Below are positions 35,170 through 44,400 of a stretch of 64,000 bases of DNA, one piece after another. Origin of the DNA: UBA1757 sp045627385. GTDB lineage: Bacteria > Bacteroidota > Bacteroidia > Bacteroidales > UBA1402. Location: NCBI GenBank assembly GCA_045627385.1, contig JAZQNO010000026.1, forward strand, positions 62,001 through 126,000, in the 5' to 3' direction. A program made the translations under genes and the position numbers. Positions within the stretch are counted from its first letter, which is position 1. Each line of letters starts with the position of its first letter. The notes under the pieces are model-generated. The model made no database searches. It was not told where the DNA came from and worked only from the letters and a program-made list of their open reading frames with translations.

Positions 35170-38094
35170 TTATCTGTTGATGACTTTGGATACGACGACG
35201 GTTCCGTCGTTGTAATAAGTCTTAGTTACGAGAATACCTTCGGCATCCATCTTGGCAGCCTTGCCAAGGAGATCGAACGATTCGATGCGGACGATTTCCT
35301 TACCGACAGTGTTGATGGCAACCGTACCGGCATTGATGGTGAGTTCACCGGTGGTGAAGTCGAAGCTGAAGCCACCCTGTCCGGCAGTTTCAGGAGTGTT
35401 CTCGGTGATGTCCTTTCCGTTGACGAATACCAGGCAACTGTCGGGACCTTCCGGCATGTCAATATTGCCGTCAAACAGTTTGATAACTTTGTCTTCAGCA
35501 GTGGAAGGAACTACGGTGATGTTGAGTTTCGTACGGATGACGGTAATGTCGGAACCGCAGATCAGAGCATCATACTGGCCTTCTTCAAAACCATTGACGG
35601 TCATGTTCAAGGTGGCGTCTACGAGACCCATACTGTAAGAGTTGGCACCGCCGAACCATGCGCCGCCGATCTGAATGTCGCCGGGGAACACGGTGTTGTT
35701 GGAATATACGGTACTGCCGGACTTCGAAGAGAAGATTTCGATAGGCAGTTCGGCACCCAGAATCAGAGTGGCGGCTGAGTCAACCTGTACGGAGGTGATG
35801 ACAGTAGCGAAGGTAGAGTCGGGTTTGGAAGCGCAAGGAGAAGCTACAGAACTGAGGATGGTTGCCTTGGAGATGTCGAGGCTACCGCCGGCGACTTCGA
35901 TCGAACCGTTGAAAGCAAGCTTACCGGCAAGAATCTGAGCGCCCGTACCTTCCTTGATAAGGTCAATCTTACTGGTGGTATAAGTGGAGTCGTTCTTCTT
36001 GAAAGGAACGATGTCGCCATTGAAAGCAGCGTCGGTGTTCAGACCGCCGATGCGATAGTATGCGCCACGGCCGTCAACCCAACCGGATTCGAGAGTAGCA
36101 CCTTCCAGACCGTTCAAAGCGCCAATGTAGTCGGTTTCCTGCGTGCCGCCTTCGTTGTAGTAGCGGACCAAACGGACATTCTTGTCAAGATTGACGTCGA
36201 CATATCTCAGACCAGTGGTGGTGATGGCACCGAAACCGGCCATCGTGTCGGTCTTGTTGATGACGGTAACCGTTACAGGAGTGGAGTCGGTGGCAGCGCT
36301 GTATGTGGCATTGGTGGTACCTTCGAAACGGACACCGTTCAACTTGCCAGCGTTGTTGAGTTCCCACTTGGCTTCCTGTATGCCGGTGATGGCCATGTTG
36401 TATTCCAAATCCTTGGCGCAGTTCAGAGGAACGATGGTGATGGATTCTTCACCTTCTACGGGAATGGAGAAAGTACCTTCGGGATTGATGTTTAGGACAG
36501 CATCCTTACCGGCCTTGATGGAAGCGGCGGCAGTGGTGATGTTGAGGTTGACGGACTTTCCAGCGGCAACTTCCAGCGGAAGCTTGCTAGTTACGGCGAA
36601 AGTGGCCTCTTCGTTGGCAATCATCTTGCCGGTACCTTGAATCATTCCGTAACCGGAAAGGGTGTAACCCGGAGCGGCGATGACGAGGTTGCCTTCGCCC
36701 ATTTCGATGGTTTCGTTGACGAGGATGGTGTCGGCCTTGCTGGCATCGGACAGTTCGACGCTGTTGCCATTCTGATAACCCAGAGCCACGTCAGCCACTT
36801 TGAAGTTGGCGTCGAGCTGGTTCCAAATCTTGCTTTCGGCACCCGTCCAAGCGTATGAACCGGCAGTCTTCGGATATTTTTTGAAAATCAGATTGAATTC
36901 GGTGCTGCCTGCTTCAACCGGCATGGTCTTGTAGGAAGTGGCCGTGGCGTTGGCGGCTAAAGTAGCTTCGGCATCGAAAGCATAGTAAGCGGCCTCGGTA
37001 GAGAAGGAAACCAATTCTTCAGCGGCAATGATGAGTTCTTCACCGACTTCCTGCTGAGCATAAACGATAGAGGCCTTAGCCTGGTCACCGTTCTGATCCT
37101 TGAAGTTGAGGGAAATGTCGCGACGGCCGATGGACTCTTTCAGATAATAAACCTGGAAGTTGTCGGTGCGGATGTCAAAGTTGGAGTTGACGCCGTTGCC
37201 CAGACCATTGGCATTGCTTCTGGTACCTACCGAAGCAAGACGGGAAAGGTCCTTGACGATACGATCCTCCTTAGCTACGACGGTGGTGTCGGCACCAATC
37301 ATATAAGGAGCAAGGAAAGGCATGTTCTCGATGGTGACGGTGTTGGCTGCACTGTCGGCCTGAGTCAGCGTGAGGCTGACGACCTTCTGGGCAGTGAAGT
37401 CAAGAGCGGCCTTAACATGAACGGTCGTGTTGGTGAGAGCGGGCAGCACCAGTGCGCGGGTCGAAGCGTTGTAAGCGTTGACAGAGTCGACGTTGGCATT
37501 GGAGGAAGCCGGACCTACGCGGTTGTTGGTATTGACCGTAGCGGAACCGAGGTACACCGGGCCCATGTGACCGTACCACTGGGGATTGGCGGCCAACGTA
37601 GTGGTATCTTCGGGTCCCAGGGGGTCCATATTCCAATAGTGGATGGCGTTGTCATCGCCAATCATGTACAAACCGAAGATAGCGGGAGTGTACCAGTTGG
37701 CCGAATTGGTGATGATGTCGGAACCGGTGAAAGCGAAACCGTAAGTGTTTTTGTTGCCGATAGTCAAAGCCAGAGCCGTCCAGTCGAATTCAACGTACAG
37801 AACGGGCTGTTCCTTCACCACAGTGGTGTCAACGCCGGAGAAGGTCACGTCGACACCGCGGTTACCCGAACCGGAACCATTGGTCTTGAGAGCCTTGTCG
37901 GCGATGGAAGCACCGCCGTTACCGTTGAAGACGGCCTTCTTGGCGTCAGTAATAATGCTCCAACCTGCAGGAACAGCCTGGAGTTCATCGAAATTTTCGT
38001 TGATGATGTACTTCGGATAGTAATCCGCAGCGTTCACCACCAAACTGCCGGCCAGCAAAGAGGCGGCGAGAGTCAATGAGTAAAGCTTTTTCAT
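35170..38094 (-). CDS. Large secreted protein of unknown function with T9SS-like C-terminal tail
   Basis: The 974-residue product starts with a clear signal peptide (MKKLYSLTLAASLLAGSLVV, cleavage near NAADYY). An N-terminal beta-sandwich-like part (INENFDELQAVPAGW, VLYVEFDWTALALTIGN) resembles the opening of secreted choice-of-anchor/lectin-like modules. Repetitive beta-strand sequence follows from about residue 440 to 900 (for example KLAFNGSIEVAGGSLDIS and LVIAAPGYTLSGYGMIQG), in the style of a beta-helix or autotransporter-like passenger. The C-terminus (RIESFDLLGKAAKMD, then YYNDGTVVVSKVINR) resembles T9SS sorting tails. I find no catalytic motif. It is transcribed from its own promoter and ends at a strong terminator. 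An open frame upstream to 38172 is not a plausible start. Confidence 0.75.
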   Translation of the reverse strand: MKKLYSLTLAASLLAGSLVVNAADYYPKYIINENFDELQAVPAGWSIITDAKKAVFNGNGGASIADKALKTNGSGSGNRGVDVTFSGVDTTVVKEQPVLYVEFDWTALALTIGNKNTYGFAFTGSDIITNSANWYTPAIFGLYMIGDDNAIHYWNMDPLGPEDTTTLAANPQWYGHMGPVYLGSATVNTNNRVGPASSNANVDSVNAYNASTRALVLPALTNTTVHVKAALDFTAQKVVSLTLTQADSAANTVTIENMPFLAPYMIGADTTVVAKEDRIVKDLSRLASVGTRSNANGLGNGVNSNFDIRTDNFQVYYLKESIGRRDISLNFKDQNGDQAKASIVYAQQEVGEELIIAAEELVSFSTEAAYYAFDAEATLAANATATSYKTMPVEAGSTEFNLIFKKYPKTAGSYAWTGAESKIWNQLDANFKVADVALGYQNGNSVELSDASKADTILVNETIEMGEGNLVIAAPGYTLSGYGMIQGTGKMIANEEATFAVTSKLPLEVAAGKSVNLNITTAAASIKAGKDAVLNINPEGTFSIPVEGEESITIVPLNCAKDLEYNMAITGIQEAKWELNNAGKLNGVRFEGTTNATYSAATDSTPVTVTVINKTDTMAGFGAITTTGLRYVDVNLDKNVRLVRYYNEGGTQETDYIGALNGLEGATLESGWVDGRGAYYRIGGLNTDAAFNGDIVPFKKNDSTYTTSKIDLIKEGTGAQILAGKLAFNGSIEVAGGSLDISKATILSSVASPCASKPDSTFATVITSVQVDSAATLILGAELPIEIFSSKSGSTVYSNNTVFPGDIQIGGAWFGGANSYSMGLVDATLNMTVNGFEEGQYDALICGSDITVIRTKLNITVVPSTAEDKVIKLFDGNIDMPEGPDSCLVFVNGKDITENTPETAGQGGFSFDFTTGELTINAGTVAINTVGKEIVRIESFDLLGKAAKMDAEGILVTKTYYNDGTVVVSKVINR

Positions 38095-38169
38095 AAAAAG
38101 GGTTGTTAAAAAGTAAAAAGAAGTTATGCAAATTATCCGATATTTCAAAGTGTGCGGAAAAACACGTGA

Positions 38170-38177
38170 CAAAAATA
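38170..38177 (-). promoter_or_regulatory. Probable -7 box for the 974-residue secreted protein gene
   Basis: Plus-strand CAAAAATA reads TATTTTTG on the minus strand, an exact TAnnTTTG match, about 76 bp before the ATG at 38094. No clear -33 TTTG is at the right spacing. Confidence 0.45.
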
Positions 38178-38319
38178 TCTATTGATAATGCTTGCCATCT
38201 TATAGTTTTGTCCGTAAATATGGAAAATTGTCCACTCATTCCCGTTCAATTCCAACTCAATTTGTTCAAACCGACAAATAATCACGCAAATCGATACGAT
38301 TTTAGACATTTTGCCATTG

Positions 38320-38347
38320 TTTGAAAGGGTGATTTTTCGTTAATTTG
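38320..38347 (+). promoter_or_regulatory. Candidate promoter for the GH2 operon
   Basis: TTTG at 38320-38323, a 16-bp spacer and TTAATTTG at 38340-38347 (7 of 8) lie 50 bp before the ATG. A second candidate, an exact TAGTTTTG at 38203-38210, would give a leader of about 180 nt. I cannot choose between them from sequence. Confidence 0.4.
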
Positions 38348-38396
38348 CAAAAAACAAAAAAACGCAATACACAACATTCAAATATTAAATAGACCT

Positions 38397-41300
38397 ATGA
38401 GAAAGTCCATTTGTCTGTCCTTGGCACTGATGTGTTTCATTTCACTGTCTTTGGCCCAAACGGAAACGGCCAACCAGCGCTTCCGTTACAATTTCAATTC
38501 CGATTGGAAGATGTATGTAGGAGACCATGAAAAAGGTAAATTCTCAAAAGCTTCTTTTCATGACAAAGACTGGGAAGAAGTCACCCTGCCGCACGCCTTC
38601 AACGAAGACGAAGCCTACAAGGTAGCCATCAATGAACTCACCGACACCATCGTCTGGTACCGCAAACATTTCCGCCTGCCAGAAACCGATCAGAATAAAA
38701 AAGTCTTCGTCGAATTCGAAGGCGTCCGTTTCGGCGGCGAATTCTGGATCAACGACCAATACGTCGGTCTGCATGAAAACGGTGTCATGGCCAGCGGTTT
38801 CGATTTGACTCCTTTTATCAATTATAAGGGTGAAAACGTCATCGCCGTCCGCATCGACAATGACTGGCGCTATCACGAGAAAGAAACCGGTTCGACCTAC
38901 CAATGGAACGACCGCAACTTCAACGCCAATTACGGAGGAATACCCAAGAATGTCTGGCTTCACGTGACACCCCGACTCTACCAGACACTGCCTCTCTATA
39001 GCAACCTGAAAACCACAGGCACCTACATCTATGCACGTGAAATCGACATCACCCGCAAGCGTGCCCGCATCTATGCCGAATCGGAAGTCTGCAACGAAAC
39101 CGATTCCACCCAGTCCTTTTTCTACGAAATGAAGATTGAGGACATGGACGGCAACGTGGTCGCCACCTTCACTTCTCCCGAAATTTTCATGGAGCCCGGA
39201 CGCACCGGAACCGTAAAGACGGGTGGTATGGTCGAGGGCCTGCATTTCTGGAGCTGGGGCTACGGATACCTCTACAATGTGTACACCAGTTTGGTTGTCA
39301 ACGGTCAGGCTCTTGACTGCGTCAAGACGCGTACCGGTTTCCGCAAGACCGCATTCCGCAACGGCATGGTCTACCTCAACGACCGCGTTCTGCAAATGAA
39401 GGGATATGCCCAGCGCACCTCCAACGAATGGCCGGCCGTCGGCATGAGTGTTCCCGCCTGGCTGAGCGACTTCAGCAACCGTATGATCGTCGAAGGCAAC
39501 GGCAACCTGGTGCGCTGGATGCACGTCACTCCTTGGAAGCAGGACATTGAGTCGTGCGACCGAGTGGGTCTGATTCAGGCCATGCCTGCAGGCGATTCCG
39601 AAAAAGACGTCGAAGGCCGTCGTTGGGAACACCGCACTTTCCTCATGCGCGACGCCATCATCTACAACCGCAACAATCCGTCCATTATTTTCTACGAATG
39701 CGGAAACGAATCCATTTCGGAAGAGCACATGGCCGAAATGAAAACCATCCGCGACATGTATGACCCTTACGGCGGACGCGCCATCGGCAGCCGCGAAATG
39801 CTTGACAGCGAAGTGGCCGAATACGGCGGCGAAATGCTCTACATCAACAAGAGCAGCGACATCCCCATGTGGGCCACCGAATATTGCCGCGACGAGGCTC
39901 TTCGCAAATATTGGGACAACTGGTCCTATCCTTACCACCAAAACGGCGACGGCAACCAAACCTACCAGTCGACCGTCACCAACACGATGGTCGGCAAAGA
40001 TGCATCGCCCTACAACCGCAATCAGGACACCTTCTTCCGCGAACTGATTGCCCGCTGGAACGACTATTACCGCGTGCGTCCCGGCACCGGCACCCGTGTC
40101 AGCTCGGGAGGCGCCAAAATCGTCTTCTCCGACACCAACACCCACTATCGGGGCACTGAGAACTACCGTCGCAGCGGTGTCACCGACGCCATGCGCATTC
40201 CCAAAGACGTTTACTATGCCCATAAAGTCATGTGGGACGGTTGGGTCGATCTCGAAAAGCATTCTTCCTACATCTGCGGCCATTGGAACTACGCTCCGGC
40301 TGTGGAGAAATTCGGTTCTGATTTCCGCAAGGATGTGCTGGTCGTTTCGACAGGCGAGAAGGTCGAGTTGCTGGTCAACGGCAAATCTGTCGGCTATGGC
40401 GAGCGCTCCGACCATTTCCTATTCACGTTCAAGGATGTAAAATGGGCTTCGGGCCGCATCGAAGCCGTCAGCTATGACGCCAGAGGCAAGAAAGTGAGCC
40501 AGTGTTCGAAAGAAACGGCCGGCGAACCGGTGGCCCTGAAGATGAAATTCTGGGAAGCTCCCGACGGATTCAAAGCCGACGGCCAGGATTTGGTACTGGT
40601 CGAGATTGAAGTGGTCGACAAGAAAGGTCGCCGCTGTCCTCTGGCCAACGATATGGTCCATTTCGAGCTGGACGGACCTGCCGAATGGCGCGGAGGCATT
40701 GCCCAAGGCAAAGACGGCAACTATATTCTCGACAAGGATCTTCCAGTCGAGTGCGGTGTCAACCGGGTATTGGTCCGTTCCACGCGCAAGGCGGGCAAAA
40801 TCACGCTCAAGGCCTCCGCTCCCGGACTGAAATCGGAAAAGATTAGCTTCAAGACCCAGAAATTCCAGACTGAAGAAGGGCTGAGCCTGTATTGCGCCGG
40901 CGAACACCTGCCCTCCTACCTCAACCGGGGCGAAACGCCTTCCTCTCCTTCCTATAAGGTCAGCCGCAAAGCTGTGGAAATCGTCAGCGCCGTGGCCGGC
41001 AGCAACGAGCAGGATGCCCGGTTGAGTTTCGACGACAACGAGCTTTCCAAATGGAACAATGACGGCATTCTCGCTTCTGCGTGGATCCGCTACGAACTGG
41101 CACACGACGCCACCGTCAACGAAGTGGAACTGAAAATGGACGGATGGCGCAACCGCAGTTACAAAATCAATGTGATGGTCGACGACCTGTCCGTTTTCGA
41201 AGGAGAAACTCCCAAAACGCTGGGTTACTTCTCTATTCCGGTCACTCCCACCCGCGGAAGGTTCGTCACTGTCCGCCTGACGGGCGCCGGAAGCGAAAGT

Positions 41301-41414
41301 GACGCTTTCGGAGCCATCGTCGAACTCGCCGGCCACATGGAAAGTGTGGGACAGACGGGAGGCGCCGGCAGCATCGGCATTGTCGAAGCCGAAGTGTACG
41401 AAACAATGGAATGA
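38397..41414 (+). CDS. Glycoside hydrolase family 2 enzyme (beta-galactosidase-type), secreted
   Basis: The 1005-residue protein has a signal peptide ending near SLAQ and the GH2 order: jelly-roll sugar-binding domain (about 30-200), immunoglobulin-like domain (200-310), TIM barrel (320-610), then additional beta domains. The acid/base is probably Glu 438 in YECGNES and the nucleophile Glu 495 in MWATEYCRDE. The C-terminal part contains an invasin/Ig-like segment and, near residues 860-970, a discoidin-like LSFDDNELSKWNNDG and WIRYELAHDA module. The enzyme most likely removes a terminal beta-galactosyl or beta-uronosyl unit from pectin side chains. The exact sugar is not readable. Its last codons overlap the start of the next gene's open frame (ATGA). 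Confidence 0.92.
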   Translation: MRKSICLSLALMCFISLSLAQTETANQRFRYNFNSDWKMYVGDHEKGKFSKASFHDKDWEEVTLPHAFNEDEAYKVAINELTDTIVWYRKHFRLPETDQNKKVFVEFEGVRFGGEFWINDQYVGLHENGVMASGFDLTPFINYKGENVIAVRIDNDWRYHEKETGSTYQWNDRNFNANYGGIPKNVWLHVTPRLYQTLPLYSNLKTTGTYIYAREIDITRKRARIYAESEVCNETDSTQSFFYEMKIEDMDGNVVATFTSPEIFMEPGRTGTVKTGGMVEGLHFWSWGYGYLYNVYTSLVVNGQALDCVKTRTGFRKTAFRNGMVYLNDRVLQMKGYAQRTSNEWPAVGMSVPAWLSDFSNRMIVEGNGNLVRWMHVTPWKQDIESCDRVGLIQAMPAGDSEKDVEGRRWEHRTFLMRDAIIYNRNNPSIIFYECGNESISEEHMAEMKTIRDMYDPYGGRAIGSREMLDSEVAEYGGEMLYINKSSDIPMWATEYCRDEALRKYWDNWSYPYHQNGDGNQTYQSTVTNTMVGKDASPYNRNQDTFFRELIARWNDYYRVRPGTGTRVSSGGAKIVFSDTNTHYRGTENYRRSGVTDAMRIPKDVYYAHKVMWDGWVDLEKHSSYICGHWNYAPAVEKFGSDFRKDVLVVSTGEKVELLVNGKSVGYGERSDHFLFTFKDVKWASGRIEAVSYDARGKKVSQCSKETAGEPVALKMKFWEAPDGFKADGQDLVLVEIEVVDKKGRRCPLANDMVHFELDGPAEWRGGIAQGKDGNYILDKDLPVECGVNRVLVRSTRKAGKITLKASAPGLKSEKISFKTQKFQTEEGLSLYCAGEHLPSYLNRGETPSSPSYKVSRKAVEIVSAVAGSNEQDARLSFDDNELSKWNNDGILASAWIRYELAHDATVNEVELKMDGWRNRSYKINVMVDDLSVFEGETPKTLGYFSIPVTPTRGRFVTVRLTGAGSESDAFGAIVELAGHMESVGQTGGAGSIGIVEAEVYETME

Positions 41415-41437
41415 AACAAAGACAAGTATATATCACT

Positions 41438-44400
41438 ATGAAATATACCGCTCATTTTCTGATTGCCTTGAGCGCTCTGCTCCTGGCCTCCCCTCTGATG
41501 GCCGACGAGCGCCAAATCATCGATTTCAACCAAGATTGGACCATCAAGCCCATCACCCAAACCAAAAAGAGCTTTGTCGGCGACCCCGTCACGCTGCCCC
41601 ATACCTGGAATCCTTGGTATCTGGAAGGCACGCTCAAGTACAATCGGGAAATGATGGTTTACCAACGCTTCCTAGAGTATACGCCCGACATGGAAGGCAA
41701 ACGTCTGTTCCTTTATTTCGAAGGAGCTAACTCTGTCTGCGACCTGTTCGTCAACCATGCGTCGGTCGGTTCTCACGAAGGCGGCTACACGGCCTGCTGT
41801 TTCGAAATCAGCGATTATCTGAAAAAAGGCCACAACCTCATCGAGGTCTGGGTCAGCAACGCCTATCGCAGCGACGTGCTGCCCATCAGCGGCGATTTCA
41901 ATGTCTGCGGAGGTCTGCACCGTCCCTGCCATCTGATTGTCACCGACAAGGACTGCATCACTCCCCTTTTCTTCGCTTCGTCCGGTGTGCTCATCCATCA
42001 GGACGAAGTGACTGCCGAAAAAGCCAGTTTGCGCATCGAGAGCATCCTTTCCGTCGCCCAGAAGAAAGATATGGCCATCGAAACCCTTGTGAAAGACGCA
42101 CAGGGCAAGACGGTCGCCAGCCGTCGGGCAGCTCTCTCGGAACTGGAAAGTTTTGAGGACGAGATGGGCAATGTCCATGCCAGCCTCAAGCTCGAAGTGG
42201 CCAAACCGCATCTATGGAACGGCCGGAAAGACCCCTATCTCTACACGGTCACTTCCAGTCTGCTGCGTCAGGGCGAGACGGTCGACCAAGTGTCGCAACA
42301 GACAGGTTTCCGTTATTTCAAAGTCGATGCCGAAAAAGGTTTCTTCCTCAACGGACAGTATCTCAATCTGGTGGGCTGCTGCCGTCACGAAGATGTCGAA
42401 GGCAAAGGCAGCGCTTTGACAGCCGAAGACTATGAACGCGACTTTGAACTGATCCGCGAGCTCGGCGCCACGGCCATGCGTTTGGCCCACTATCCTCATG
42501 CCGAACCTATGTACAATCTGGCCGACCGTGACGGCATCATCCTCATGACAGAAATTCCCCTTTGCGGCCCCGGCGGTTACGGCTATACCGGTTATCTGGA
42601 CAAAGTCAAGGACAATGCCCGCCAGCAGTTACAGGAACTGGTCTATCAGAAATTCAACCACCCCTCCATCGTGTTCTGGGGCATTTTCAACGAGATTCTG
42701 ACCAACGACGGCAGTTTCTACCAGTACGACGACCCCATTCCTTTCATCAAAGAGCTCGACACCTTGTATCACCAGTGCGACCCTTCCCGTCTGACGACCT
42801 TTGCCACTTGTGTCAACCAGGACAACTATAAGGGTTGCGCAGATCTCATCGCCTGGAACAAATACTTCGGATGGTACAGCGACGGCGCCTCCGGCGCCGC
42901 CCGCTTTTTCGACCAAGCCAAGGCCGGTGCCGACGGCAAACCCGTGGGCGTTTCCGAATACGGCGCAGGAGCCAGCATCATCCACCATCAGTGGCCGCTC
43001 AACAAAGCCACCCGTCCCGACGGCCGTTTCCATCCGGAAGAGGCTCAGGCAGTCTGCCACGAAGGCAACTGGGAGGCTTTCAGCCAGCGTCCCTGGCTTT
43101 GGAGCAAATTCGTTTGGGTATTCGCCGATTTTCCCTCCTCCATCCGTTACGAGGGTGACCGCGACGGCATCAACGACAAAGGTCTGGTGACCCGCGACCG
43201 CAGCACCAAAAAGGACGCTTTCTATTTCTACAAGGCCAACTGGAACGATGAACCGATGGTTTACATCGCTTCCCGCCGTTTCACCCAGCGCACCGAAGCC
43301 TTGACCGATGTACGTGTCTACAGCAATCTGGCCTCCGCCACCCTTTATGTAAACGGGCAGAACAAGGGCGCCGTCAAGAAAGACAATCTCAACCGGATGG
43401 TCTGGAACGGCATTCAGCTGAACCCCGGAAAAAACGAAATCATCGTCAAAGGAAAATCCGGCAAGAAGATTCTGAGCGACACTTGCGTGTGGTCCTTGGA
43501 AGGCCCGCAGGCCGATCCCGTGGCCACAGCCGAACGCGAAGGCAAGCAGACGGTCATCAAGGCCAACCCGGACAATTTCAAAAAGGCGCTGGCACAAGCC
43601 CGCACGGCTGTTCGCAAAGCGCAGAACGTCACGGTTGAACTGACCGACGGCACCTACTGTCTCGACGAGCCGCTCACTCTCGATGCCAGTTACAGCGCCA
43701 AGCCCGGCTATGAACTGACATTCAAGGCCGCAGAAGGTGCCAAGCCTGTTATCAGCGGCGGACAGACCATCACGAACTGGACCAAAGTCGAAGGCAATCT
43801 CTACAAGGCTCCCCTTTCCTGTGACCACAAAATACGTACGCTCATCGTCAACGGGCATCGCGCCCTGATTGCCCAGGCCAGCGTCCGCACCGACGGCATG
43901 GGCGTGTCAGAGCGCTTCGAAATCACCGGTGAAGAGCCTTGGGCATTCGGCAGCGGCTGGGGTGTGGAAGCCATCCGCATGCGCCCCAATGAGCAGCTTT
44001 TCTGTTTTGCGAATCCCGAAGATGTCGAAATCGTCCAGAATAAAACTTGGACGGAAAAGATCCTCTGCCTGAAAGAAATGGTCAAAAATGACGACGGTAG
44101 CTATTCCGCACATCTTCAGCAGCCTCTCGGTGCCATTCTCAATTCGATGGCTTGGGCCGGCAAAATCGACTATTGGGGCAAATTCCATTTCCGCAATGCC
44201 AAGGAACTGCTCGACGAGCCCAACGAATTCTACTTCGACCGAAGCGAGCAGATGATTTATTACATCACCGACGGAGCCGATGCCAATATGCTCGACATCG
44301 TGGCACCCCGCAGTGAAGGCCTCATCCGTCTGCACGGTTCCTCCACTTCCGACCGCGTCAGCCGCGTGGCTTTCGAAGGCATCACCTTTGCCTTCGACGC

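Larger units (their letters stand above)
38095..38396. other. AT-rich divergent intergenic region between the secreted protein and the GH2 gene
   Basis: This 302-bp gap is much richer in A and T than its coding neighbours. It carries promoter candidates in both directions (38170-38177 minus; 38203-38210 and 38320-38347 plus). A repeated TTGTCC occurs at 38208 and 38228. I see no RNA gene, open frame or terminator in it. A binding site for the HTCS is possible but not demonstrated. Confidence 0.6.

Noticed and set aside
38208..38233. TTGTCC direct repeat with a 20-bp period in the divergent region
   Set aside because: Only six bases match and no copy is upstream of the PUL's first gene, so I cannot support it as an HTCS operator.
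38544..40415. Long minus-strand open frame opposite the GH2 gene
   Set aside because: It is antisense to a complete GH2 enzyme with intact catalytic residues and has no recognisable protein features.
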